The translations under genes were made by a program, and so were the position numbers. A model generated the notes under the pieces. The model did no database searches, had not been told where the DNA came from, and saw nothing but the letters and a program-made list of their open reading frames with translations. A stretch of 64,000 nt of DNA from Vibrio genomosp. F10 str. ZF-129. Its GTDB lineage: Bacteria; Pseudomonadota; Gammaproteobacteria; Enterobacterales; Vibrionaceae. Below are positions 34,838 to 42,191 of this stretch, piece by piece. Location: positions 273,879-337,878 of the forward strand of contig NZ_AJYQ02000137.1 in the NCBI RefSeq assembly GCF_000287055.2, read 5' to 3'. Numbering within the stretch: the stretch's first letter is position 1; each line of letters begins with the position of its first letter.

Positions 34838-35277
34838 ATCAGTTACCCATTATTAGTTGTGGTTATGAGTATTGTGAGGGCTATTCAGAGAGAAATATGG
34901 TGAGTAGTTCACACAACACCTATTGCTAAATATGGAAAGCTAAATGTTTGATTTAAATCGCGATATCTTTATGGCTAAGTAACAGCATTGCTGTTTTTCT
35001 GTAACGTAAGCGTTACGTAAGTGGACGTTTTGGTTAATGAATAAATAAGAGAGGTTGTTTACTTTGAATCAGTGCCTGATTGATCTTGCTGAGGTGAGGT
35101 GGAACGAAAAAATCTCAGCTCAATATGGTCAGCTTTTCGGTTTCGCTTTACTACTTATCTTCATGGCTTAGCTTCAATGTTTAAACAACAAAAAAGCATA
35201 AGTCTGGGTTTACACCTAGACGCTTATTTGATCCTCGACTAACGTTTATGAGGAAGCGTTTAAAATTAGAGGCGATG
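34838..35277. other. Divergent intergenic region with operator-like inverted repeat
   Basis: No gene is visible in these 440 bases. GTAACG-N4-CGTTAC at 35001-35016 is a 16-base inverted repeat, part of a wider CGTAAG/CGTTAC repeat cluster, and could be an operator. TTGAT-N4-ATCGC at 34948-34961 matches the FNR consensus in one half only. A bulged hairpin around 35198-35232 lies ahead of the binding-protein gene. Confidence 0.4.
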
Positions 35278-36060
35278 ATGAACAACCCTTATAGATTTTT
35301 GTCGACATCCCTGTTATCACTTTTGCTGACTTCGACAGTTCAAGCCCACAGCCAAAGCGACAACGTTGGCCGGGCTTTGTACTTGACCGAAGAGTACCCG
35401 CCTGCAAACTTTATCCTTGATGGACAGTTAACGGGTTCTTCTGTTGACGTCTTGCATGCTGCCGCTAAAGCGGTCGGGGAGGAAATAGGCAGTAATCGCA
35501 TTGTGTTGCAAGCATGGTCTGATGCTTATCGAACGGCGCTGACGACACCAAACACGGCTGTTTTCTCTACGACGCGAACCGAACATCGAGAAGACTTGTT
35601 TCTGTGGGTAGGCCCAATCTCTAAAGTTAAAGTCGTGGTAATGGCAAAACGGGGTAGGGGCATAGAGGTTGATAGCCCATTAGACATGGCGAAATATAGG
35701 ATTGGCGTGGTTGAAGATGATATTGGTGAGCAATTGCTGCTTGACCTCGGGATTCCGAGAGCCGCTATGATCGAAGTTAAAGACGTGGGTATTCTGGCTG
35801 AGCTGTTAACAAAAAATCGGGTTGATCTTATCGCGTATTCAGAGAAAACAGCCTTATGGATGGCTTCTCAGTCAGGGATCAAAAGCAGCACCTTTCAAAG
35901 TGTTTACACACTCCAGGAAGGTTATACTTATTACGCATTTAATAAAGACAGCGATCCGGCCTTAATAGAAAAACTGCAGCAGGGGATCGATATCATCAAA
36001 GCAAATACCGATGAAAATGGCGTTAATCAGTATCAAGAGATCCTGAAAAAGTATCAATAG
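35278..36060 (+). CDS. Orphan periplasmic solute-binding protein, family 3 type
   Basis: A signal peptide (NNPYRFLSTSLLSLLLTSTVQA) is followed by a 235-residue two-lobed binding fold: YLTEEYPPANFILDGQLTGSSVDVLHAA opens lobe one, PNTAVFSTTRTEHREDLFLWVGPI is the family ligand-binding strand and YRIGVVEDDIGEQLLLDLG marks lobe two. The closest general family is SBP_bac_3 (polar amino acids and related ligands). No permease or ATPase gene is adjacent, so it may be a stand-alone sensor or serve a transporter elsewhere. I chose ATG 35278, 5 bases after AGAGG; ATGs at 35248 and 35275 are in frame. Confidence 0.78.
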   Translation: MNNPYRFLSTSLLSLLLTSTVQAHSQSDNVGRALYLTEEYPPANFILDGQLTGSSVDVLHAAAKAVGEEIGSNRIVLQAWSDAYRTALTTPNTAVFSTTRTEHREDLFLWVGPISKVKVVVMAKRGRGIEVDSPLDMAKYRIGVVEDDIGEQLLLDLGIPRAAMIEVKDVGILAELLTKNRVDLIAYSEKTALWMASQSGIKSSTFQSVYTLQEGYTYYAFNKDSDPALIEKLQQGIDIIKANTDENGVNQYQEILKKYQ

Positions 36061-36087
36061 ATAATCAGGTGGTCTAGCGCCTTGATA

Positions 36088-36645
36088 TCACGGTTGAATG
36101 GTTAGGTTTTTTTTCACATAAAATGGGTTGTTGTATTTATTTTCCTTCCCAAATTCTGAGTTAACCAGTCTATTCCACAACGCTTTATCAAACATACCTT
36201 TAGGCAAAGAGGGGTAGAGCGTATCCGCTTCTTCGAAAGCCAAATTCATGAACTCTTTTAGCTTAATTTGATTGTATTTTTTCGCGATACGATTATGGTT
36301 TCTAATCCATTCTTTTTTGAAATCTACCAATGCGGGCTCTGCTTGCTCCAGAGGCATGCTCGATAGAAAAATACGCTGATAGGCGACTTTTCTATCTATC
36401 ATCGAACGCATGGCTGTTTGAATGTATTTGTTGTGATGAGTAATCGAAATATGATCAACGTTGAACAGGTTTACGTGCCAGCCTTTTGGAGACATCTTAT
36501 GAGTACGGAATTGCGCATTTCGAATCTGAAGTGCCTCATGCAAAACTAAATCTGATGTTCCTCTTAACGTTCTTTGCCATTTCCCAATTCTGATTTGAAT
36601 TGAATGTGGTAGGCGGTAGATATTCGTGAATTTATCTTCAATCAT
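36088..36645 (-). CDS. Hypothetical protein of unknown family
   Basis: I do not recognise this 185-residue protein. It has no signal peptide or membrane helix, is rich in Lys/Arg/Asn, and contains regular basic segments (IQIRIGKWQRTLRGTSDL, EWIRNHNRIAKKYNQIKLKEFM). A histidine cluster lies mid-protein (HISITHHNKYIQ). It sits alone, flanked by AT-rich spacers of nearly 300 bases on its upstream side, and may be horizontally acquired. A nucleic-acid-binding role is conceivable from charge but is only a guess. Confidence 0.55.
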   Translation of the reverse strand: MIEDKFTNIYRLPHSIQIRIGKWQRTLRGTSDLVLHEALQIRNAQFRTHKMSPKGWHVNLFNVDHISITHHNKYIQTAMRSMIDRKVAYQRIFLSSMPLEQAEPALVDFKKEWIRNHNRIAKKYNQIKLKEFMNLAFEEADTLYPSLPKGMFDKALWNRLVNSEFGKENKYNNPFYVKKNLTIQP

Positions 36646-36941
36646 TATAAGTCATACTCGAAGTGGTTTCGGTGTTTGATCCTGTAATTGCTGGATCATA
36701 GTTGGTTGAAGTCATGTCTAGAGCCGCGCTATTGTCTGCTGCTTCTTGGTACTCTACATTGATTTAAGTCGTTATTAGTAATTTTAACAATATAAATTAG
36801 CTATTTGAATAGAGTAATCTGAATTGAGCGACGTCAAAGTCGTGATTTAGATGTAAACGGAAGAACTGAAAACAGTCACTTGTTCAAATTGTGTATTAAA
36901 TGACTGTATATCAGTTAATTGAGTAGCAGAATAGCACCGAG

Positions 36942-38606
36942 CTAGAAATGTATTTTATGCGCTTTGGAAACCGTGATGCCTAGACGTTTGGCCAATCGAG
37001 TTAAATTGGCTCGGTCTGTTTTGAGCAAACGACTTGCTTTGGCCCAATTGAAGTCCGAGGTTTCCAACGCAGAAGTGATGAGTTTACGCTGATACTCATC
37101 AGTGGCATCGCGCAGGCTCATTGTTTTATTTCCTGAGGTACTTGGCGCCTGTGATTGTCGTCTTTGTTGCTCGTGATTAAGTGCGCTGTCTAATTCAAGA
37201 GGGCTGTTTAACTCAAGAGATCGATTGATATCAAGAGCGTTCTCGATATTAATAGAGCGATCCAGTTCTCCAATATCCTCATGGGTAACGGAAATTACTT
37301 TGCGGTGTTGATTTCTTGCTCTGGCTTTCAGTGCGGCGCGGTTAATCACATGTTCTAGTTCTCGTACATTCCCGGGCCAATCATAAAGCGAGATATAGTG
37401 AAGCGCTTCTTGCCCCATTTTTAGTTGTACTATCCCCAGTTTTCTTCGCGCCTGTTCTAGAAAGAAACCGGAAAGTAATGCGATATCACCTTCGCGCTTC
37501 CTAAGCGGGGGAACCTCGATTGGGTAGACAGTGAGTCGGTGGTATAGATCGGCCCGGAATCGTCCTTGGGCCACTTCTTCCTTTAGATCTCGGTTTGTCG
37601 CTGCCAATACTCTAACATTGATATTGTGAACCCTATCTTGGCCGACAGGCTGAATCTCATTGTTTTGTAAAGCGCGTAAGATCTTACTTTGAGCAGCTAA
37701 AGGCAGTTCACCAATTTCATCCAAAAATAGAGTGCCCCCATCAGCCAGAGCAAATTTACCTAATCGAGTTTTATCTGCCCCCGTAAATGCGCCTTTTACA
37801 TGACCAAACAGTTCACTTTCAACTAAACTTTCGGGTATCGCTGCGCAGTTTACATAGATTAACGGTTGAAGTTTCCTTGAAGATTGGTGGTGAAGAGTTC
37901 GTGCTACCAGCTCTTTACCAACGCCCGTTTCACCATGAATCAGAATGTTAAAATCAGACGGAGCGACAATATCGATGTCGTTTTTTAGGTTGAGCATGGC
38001 TTGGCTTGAACCAATGATTTCGCCACCTTCTCGTTTCCATGCTTCATCGTTCAACTCTTGTAAACGTCGTTGGCTTTGTTTTGCTTGTTGCTCCAGCTGA
38101 GAGAAGGTCATCGCCATTTTTAAGGTAGAAGCAGCTATCGCTGATAGGACCTCTAAACTTCGATCTGGGATTGTTTCGAACAAGTTTGGGGTTAAGCTAT
38201 CTAAGGCCAGTATACCGAGTAACTTGTCACCAAAGAGCAAAGGAAGTCCCATACAGGAGTGCATGGGCAGATCACCATCGTGATCCAGTAACAAGCCATC
38301 AAATGGGTCAGGGAGTGGGCATGTGGTGTCGAACCTAATGGGTGTTTTAGATCGACATATTTCACCAAACCGTGGGTGTTCATTAATATCAAAACGACGG
38401 CCTAGTGTATCACGCGTCAGGCCTTGCATAGCAAGTGGGGTTAATGTGTCCGCATGAATTGAAAGCAGTACGACACTGTCACATTGAATGGTTTTGCGAA
38501 TCGCATCCAATAACTTGTTAAAACGGTCTTCATTATTCAGGCCACTGGCAAGACCAATGGTCATTTCAACTAGGGTGGAAACAGAGATGTCTTGCATACA
38601 ATACAT
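36942..38606 (-). CDS. norR: Nitric oxide-sensing sigma-54 activator NorR
   Basis: NorR senses NO through a non-haem iron in its GAF domain and activates sigma-54 promoters. The GAF domain spans about 15-165 (LTRDTLGRRFDINEHPRF, LPDPFDGLL), the AAA+ domain about 195-430 with GETGVGKE (Walker A), GHVKGAFTGAD (sigma-54 contact loop), GGTLFLDEIGE (Walker B) and VRVLAATNRDL, and a C-terminal Fis-type helix-turn-helix (NWAKASRLLKTDRANLTRLAKRLG). Residues 448-477 between AAA+ and DNA-binding domains are five hexapeptide repeats, which lengthen the linker to give 554 residues versus about 504 in E. coli. It is divergent from hmp, with NorR-type sites in between. Confidence 0.93.
   Translation of the reverse strand: MYCMQDISVSTLVEMTIGLASGLNNEDRFNKLLDAIRKTIQCDSVVLLSIHADTLTPLAMQGLTRDTLGRRFDINEHPRFGEICRSKTPIRFDTTCPLPDPFDGLLLDHDGDLPMHSCMGLPLLFGDKLLGILALDSLTPNLFETIPDRSLEVLSAIAASTLKMAMTFSQLEQQAKQSQRRLQELNDEAWKREGGEIIGSSQAMLNLKNDIDIVAPSDFNILIHGETGVGKELVARTLHHQSSRKLQPLIYVNCAAIPESLVESELFGHVKGAFTGADKTRLGKFALADGGTLFLDEIGELPLAAQSKILRALQNNEIQPVGQDRVHNINVRVLAATNRDLKEEVAQGRFRADLYHRLTVYPIEVPPLRKREGDIALLSGFFLEQARRKLGIVQLKMGQEALHYISLYDWPGNVRELEHVINRAALKARARNQHRKVISVTHEDIGELDRSINIENALDINRSLELNSPLELDSALNHEQQRRQSQAPSTSGNKTMSLRDATDEYQRKLITSALETSDFNWAKASRLLKTDRANLTRLAKRLGITVSKAHKIHF
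37176..37265 (-). repeat. Five 18-bp tandem repeats encoding a hexapeptide linker in NorR
   Basis: The units encode LDRSIN, IENALD, INRSLE, LNSPLE and LDSALN. They sit between the ATPase and DNA-binding domains, and the unit length preserves the frame. Confidence 0.8.
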
Positions 38607-38634
38607 TTTAAGTGAGACTTTTAGTTAGTATAGT

Positions 38635-38670
38635 GTCAAATAGACTCGGTGTATACCGTGTCAATTGGAC
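38635..38670 (+). promoter_or_regulatory. Two NorR enhancer-type sites (GT-N7-AC)
   Basis: GTCAAATAGAC (38635-38645) and GTCAATTGGAC (38660-38670) each fit GT-N7-AC exactly and are spaced 25 bases apart. A third match, GTCTTGCATAC (38589-38599), overlaps the norR start. They lie between norR and hmp, about 70-100 bases upstream of a sigma-54 type promoter. Confidence 0.75.
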
Positions 38671-38724
38671 ATATATCTGAAGTGGTTATTTAATAAACCC
38701 AAGTAAATAAAGCGTTTAATCTGT

Positions 38725-38740
38725 TGGCATATTCTGTGCT
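38725..38740 (+). promoter_or_regulatory. Sigma-54 promoter for hmp
   Basis: TGGCATATTCTGTGCT has the invariant GG (38726-38727) and GC (38738-38739) separated by ten bases, the -24/-12 spacing of RpoN promoters, with TGGCA conserved. It points toward hmp, giving a leader of about 90 bases. Confidence 0.7.
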
Positions 38741-38840
38741 TTAGTGAGTGTAGAAGAGTGAGTTTATGAGAGTAAGTTTTAGCTTACCGGGACAGAGACT
38801 CAGTCAATACCGATTAACCCAGATGGGAAGAAGATATAAT

Positions 38841-40034
38841 ATGCTCAACGAAAAACACATTGCGACAATAAAAAGTACGATTCCATTACTCGAGAATGCG
38901 GGGCCGGCACTTACTCAGCATTTTTATCAAAGAATGTTCACTCATCATCCTGAGCTAAAAGACATTTTTAATATGGCGCACCAGAAAACAGGACGTCAGA
39001 GTGTGGCTTTGTTTGAAGCGATAGCGGCTTATGCGAAAAATATTGAAAATCTCGCAGCGCTAACGTCAGCTGTCGAGAGAATCGCTCAAAAACACACGAG
39101 CTTTAACATTCAGGCAGAGCATTACCAAATCGTCGGTCACCATTTGATTGAAACGTTACGAGAGCTTGCTGGAGAGGCATTTAGCCCTGATGTTGAAGAA
39201 GCTTGGACCGCTGCTTACTTATTTTTGGCGCAAGTCTTTATTGATAGAGAAGGTGAGCTGTATCTACAAAGAAAACAAGCGGTTGGCGGTTGGGAGAACA
39301 GCCGTCCTTTTGTCGTCACGGCAAAGATAAAAGAATCAGAGCTGGTCACCAGTTTTGTATTAACTCCAGAAGATAACCAAGCCGTATTGGACTATCGACC
39401 TGGTCAATATATTGGTGTCGAAGTGAAGCCAACGCTTGGGCAGTATCGTGAGATTCGTCAGTATTCATTGTCTCAGCAATCGAATGGTAAGAGTTACCGT
39501 ATCTCGGTAAAACGAGAGAGCCAAGGAACAGACAAACAGGGCTTAGTTTCTAATTATCTGCACCAAGATATTTCAGTCGGTGATGGTATTCATGTCTTTG
39601 CACCTGCGGGCGATTTTTTCTATCAAGAAAAGCAAAAGCCAGTGGTACTTATTTCTGCTGGCGTTGGGGCGACACCGATTCAAGCAATGTTACAAACATT
39701 AAATGGATCTGGTAAGCAAGACGTGACGTATTTGCACGCTTGTCATAATCAAGAACAACACTCATTTCTTGATGAGACCAGTACGCTGATTTCGGTAAAT
39801 AATTGGCAGCAATTTGTGTGGTATTTTGAGGGGAAATCCGATCTTGATGGGCATGAGCGCTATGGGACAATGGAGCTTAATGCTGTGGTGTCAGATTTAC
39901 CACTTGCTGACGGTGACTTTTATATATGTGGACCGATAGGGTTTATGGAAAGTGTTGTGCTTCAGCTAGAAAGCTTGAAGGTTTCACGAGACCGCATTCA
40001 CTATGAGGTGTTTGGCCCACACAGTAATCTGTAA
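38841..40034 (+). CDS. hmp: Nitric oxide dioxygenase (flavohaemoglobin)
   Basis: Hmp converts NO and O2 to nitrate using NAD(P)H. The globin domain covers about 1-140 (LNEKHIATIKSTIPLL, FYQRMFTHHPELKDIFN, KHTSFNIQAEHYQIVGHHL with the proximal His). An FAD domain (about 150-260) carries YRPGQYIGV and RQYSLSQ, and the NAD domain (about 265-397) carries LISAGVGATPIQAML, YICGPIGFME and YEVFGPH. The 397 residues match E. coli Hmp. I start at ATG 38841, because upstream in-frame ATG 38766 adds residues outside the globin fold. It is divergent from norR and behind a NorR/sigma-54 control region. Confidence 0.95.
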   Translation: MLNEKHIATIKSTIPLLENAGPALTQHFYQRMFTHHPELKDIFNMAHQKTGRQSVALFEAIAAYAKNIENLAALTSAVERIAQKHTSFNIQAEHYQIVGHHLIETLRELAGEAFSPDVEEAWTAAYLFLAQVFIDREGELYLQRKQAVGGWENSRPFVVTAKIKESELVTSFVLTPEDNQAVLDYRPGQYIGVEVKPTLGQYREIRQYSLSQQSNGKSYRISVKRESQGTDKQGLVSNYLHQDISVGDGIHVFAPAGDFFYQEKQKPVVLISAGVGATPIQAMLQTLNGSGKQDVTYLHACHNQEQHSFLDETSTLISVNNWQQFVWYFEGKSDLDGHERYGTMELNAVVSDLPLADGDFYICGPIGFMESVVLQLESLKVSRDRIHYEVFGPHSNL

Positions 40035-40056
40035 CGACGCATAGAAACCTAGCATC

Positions 40057-40086
40057 GAGAGGAGCCTATGTTCCTCTCTTCGTTTT
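40057..40086 (+). terminator. Terminator of hmp
   Basis: GAGAGGA and TCCTCTC form a 7-bp stem followed by TTCGTTTTC, about 25 bases after the hmp stop. Confidence 0.6.
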
Positions 40087-40135
40087 CTTGTATTCCTTCC
40101 TTTATTTCCTTCAATGCAGCGTATTGCTTTAACTT

Positions 40136-40681
40136 TCACCTTTGACTCTTAGCAATGAGGCGATACAACCACTGCCTAAAACCGGTTACCGGTGGTTTAG
40201 CACGTCTCTCTTTGCCTTTGTAATAGCTTTCCAAGTACTGAGTTCTTAATTCGTGGATATCTTGTTGGGTTATTGAACTGACTTGAGTCGTGGTGCTCAG
40301 CGCGTGGTCATTCGCTAAGCTAAAGTCCATGTTGAGACTCCCTTGAACGTACAACCAGGCGTGCGTGATGAGCTGCAGAGAAATGAGGTCCTGTTGCTGA
40401 AATGAATCGCTGTACTTATGGCCAACCGATCCTTCAATCGCATCTAGCATAGCAATGATGGCTTGGCGATTATCGGCAAGCGTTGAACAGTGTTCAATAT
40501 GGCTTTTCGTGAGTAACCCTAGAAGCAACAATATTGGCTCTCGGTCCGGTTTATTGATAAGGACCTGGCTAAATAGAGGTGTTTGCGCATCAAGCCACTG
40601 TGTCCATATAGAATCGTATTTGACAACAATCGGTAGGGTGTTGAGTTCTGCTTCAATACAAACGTTTTTAAGGGTGTTCAT
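40136..40681 (-). CDS. Conserved hypothetical protein downstream of yaeQ
   Basis: I do not recognise the family. The 181-residue product has no signal peptide and is mainly helical, with a strand-like N-terminus (NTLPIVVKYDSIWTQWLDAQTP), a central region LLLLGLLTKSHIEHCSTLADNRQAI, and a basic C-terminus (GKERRAKPPVTGFRQWLYRLIAKSQR). ATG 40681 is the likely start because it overlaps the yaeQ end by 14 bases, indicating one transcript; the frame extends 17 codons further inside yaeQ without a better start. Confidence 0.6.
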   Translation of the reverse strand: MNTLKNVCIEAELNTLPIVVKYDSIWTQWLDAQTPLFSQVLINKPDREPILLLLGLLTKSHIEHCSTLADNRQAIIAMLDAIEGSVGHKYSDSFQQQDLISLQLITHAWLYVQGSLNMDFSLANDHALSTTTQVSSITQQDIHELRTQYLESYYKGKERRAKPPVTGFRQWLYRLIAKSQR

Positions 40682-41213
40682 TGCTTTGTAACTCTTCCCA
40701 CTCGACTTCACACGAGCCTTTATCGCTATCAATGAAAATGGAATTGCCGGTAATCATCACGGATAAATCCATACCACGCTCGATTAATTTGGTTAGCTCT
40801 TCAATATGTTGAGCATTAAAACGAAGAATATCAGCATTCAGCATGCCAATTTTTCCTTGATTTTGTGTCCACCAAACATTTGATTTCGTGTTGAAGCTAT
40901 AAACCTTGACCTTGGCTGCTAGGCGTGTGGATTTTTTAATACGTTCTGGATCAGGCTCACCAACATCGATCCAAAGCTCAATTTGGTCATCCAGTGATTT
41001 TTGCCATATATCGGGCTCTTCAATCGTCGACAGGCCTTTAGTTAGCTGAAGAGATTCCTTCGCATTTAAGCAGAATGCAAGAATACGTGCCATCATTCGC
41101 TGATCGTTTTCTGAAGGATGCTGCGCAACGGTTAGGGCTAGAGTATCGTAATGCTCACGGTTTATATCCGTAAGTGAGATGCGAAATTTGAAAATAGTGG
41201 GTTTTAATGCCAT
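40668..41213 (-). CDS. yaeQ: YaeQ family protein
   Basis: The 181 residues match YaeQ in length and landmarks: MALKPTIFKFRISLTDINR, LTVAQHPSENDQRMMARILAFCLNA, IELWIDVGEPDPERIKKS and the aspartate/arginine-rich core that gives YaeQ its PD-(D/E)XK nuclease-like fold. The biochemical role is unsettled. It is cytoplasmic. The gene lies 71 bases behind the cold-shock gene, separated by a terminator, and overlaps the next hypothetical gene. Confidence 0.88.
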   Translation of the reverse strand: MALKPTIFKFRISLTDINREHYDTLALTVAQHPSENDQRMMARILAFCLNAKESLQLTKGLSTIEEPDIWQKSLDDQIELWIDVGEPDPERIKKSTRLAAKVKVYSFNTKSNVWWTQNQGKIGMLNADILRFNAQHIEELTKLIERGMDLSVMITGNSIFIDSDKGSCEVEWEELQSNEHP

Positions 41214-41235
41214 GGGTAATACAAGATCTCAGACA

Positions 41236-41268
41236 AAAAAATAGCCAGCATAATGCTGGCTATTTTTA
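41236..41268 (-). terminator. Terminator of the cold-shock gene
   Basis: ATAGCCAGCAT and ATGCTGGCTAT are perfect arms around a one-base centre, with A-runs on one side and T-runs on the other, so it works on either strand. It lies 17 bases past the cold-shock gene stop. Confidence 0.8.
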
Positions 41269-41284
41269 GAAAAAAGGTACTAAA

Positions 41285-41494
41285 TTAAAGTACTTTGATG
41301 TTTTCAGCTTGTGGGCCTTTTTGACCTGTAGTTACTACAAACTCAACTTTTTGACCTTCAACTAGAGTTTTGAAACCGTCGCCTGTGATCGCTGAGAAAT
41401 GAGCGAATACGTCAGGACCGTTCTCTTGTTGAATGAAGCCGAAGCCTTTAGTTTCGTTGAACCATTTTACTGTACCAGTAACTGTGTTAGACAT
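41285..41494 (-). CDS. Cold-shock protein (CspA family)
   Basis: This 69-residue OB-fold RNA chaperone carries both nucleic-acid-binding motifs: KGFGFIQQ (RNP1) and VFAHFSAI (RNP2). GTVKWFNETKGFGFI and the ending AENIKVL are standard. It melts secondary structure in mRNA. The ATG at 41494 follows AGGA; the frame upstream is the untranslated leader. The long spacer to the next gene suggests a long 5' leader like that of cspA, but which Csp paralogue this is, and whether it is cold-induced, cannot be told. Confidence 0.92.
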   Translation of the reverse strand: MSNTVTGTVKWFNETKGFGFIQQENGPDVFAHFSAITGDGFKTLVEGQKVEFVVTTGQKGPQAENIKVL

Positions 41495-41864
41495 GATAAA
41501 TATCCTAATTAAAAATATTGTGCCGAATTTGGCGCGGATAGCGTGGAAAAGTAGACTGCTATTGCGTACCACACGGAAGTTACAAGTAATCCAACGAGAC
41601 GCATATTTAGACAAAGAACTGCTTTCTAGCTGTTGGTGATTCTAGACCAATCTAGAGCTAAGTCAACGTTTACTCGAGCGAATCCACAGAACTTTTTGGT
41701 ATTTTCTGCCGTTTTATGCGCAAGGTGCCATTTTTGGCGATAGGCTATTGAGATTAATGTAATTGATATCACGACCGCTCTCTATGATCAAATTGTGTTA
41801 GGTCGAATTTTGTACGATAATCGGCGGGTTTTTATTAAATAGGTTTCATTATAAGGCAGTACTT
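41495..41864. other. Divergent spacer between cold-shock gene and arfA
   Basis: No gene was found in these 370 bases. The left part (41495-41640) is probably the untranslated leader of the cold-shock mRNA, being open but lacking starts. The right part has AT-rich promoter-like sequence ahead of arfA (a CATTATAAGGCAG ribosome-site region just before 41865). Confidence 0.4.
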
Positions 41865-42098
41865 ATGAAAGAAAGAAAAATGAGAGAGGAAGAGGTTTTC
41901 CTAGAGCCGCTCAGTCATGACGTTGAACTTAGTTATGAGGTTGAAGTCGGTCGAGGCCGCATTCAAGATAATGCATTAAAGGCGATGGTCACGAGTAAGC
42001 TCTTTAAAGCTAGAGTTGAAAAGGCGAAAAAAGGAAAAGGAAGTTACAAACGCACGAATAAACATAAGGGCAAAGAGCCCTATTCAAAAGCCGCGTAG
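41865..42098 (+). CDS. arfA: Alternative ribosome-rescue factor ArfA
   Basis: ArfA recruits RF2 to ribosomes stalled at mRNA 3' ends, backing up tmRNA. The core GRIQDNALKAMVTSKLFKARVEK followed by KKGKGSYKRTNKHKG matches ArfA closely. This 77-residue form has an extra acidic N-terminus (EEEVFLEPLSHDVELSYEVE) and a C-terminus ending soon after the KGKGSY segment. The last codons and the stop sit inside a terminator-like hairpin, fitting the known ArfA control in which truncated mRNA lacking a stop is itself a tmRNA target. It is convergent with the ThrE-type gene. Confidence 0.88.
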   Translation: MKERKMREEEVFLEPLSHDVELSYEVEVGRGRIQDNALKAMVTSKLFKARVEKAKKGKGSYKRTNKHKGKEPYSKAA

Positions 42099-42123
42099 AA
42101 CGCGAGATTTGAATAGGGTTTTT
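42078..42123 (+). terminator. Terminator/RNase III-type hairpin containing the arfA stop codon
   Basis: CCCTATTCAAA (42078-42088) pairs with TTTGAATAGGG (42108-42118), followed by TTTTT. Inside, CGCG (42092-42095) pairs with CGCG (42101-42104), leaving the stop TAG in the apical loop TAGAA. Confidence 0.85.
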
Positions 42124-42191
42124 AGTCAGTAAGACCTTTATTGGTTACTGCTTTCAATCAATCATTCATTATTGGTAGCAACTAGCTTGGG

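Noticed and set aside
34948..34961. FNR site for the Dcu transporter
   Set aside because: TTGAT half is perfect but the other half (ATCGC) has two mismatches; too weak to call as a feature.
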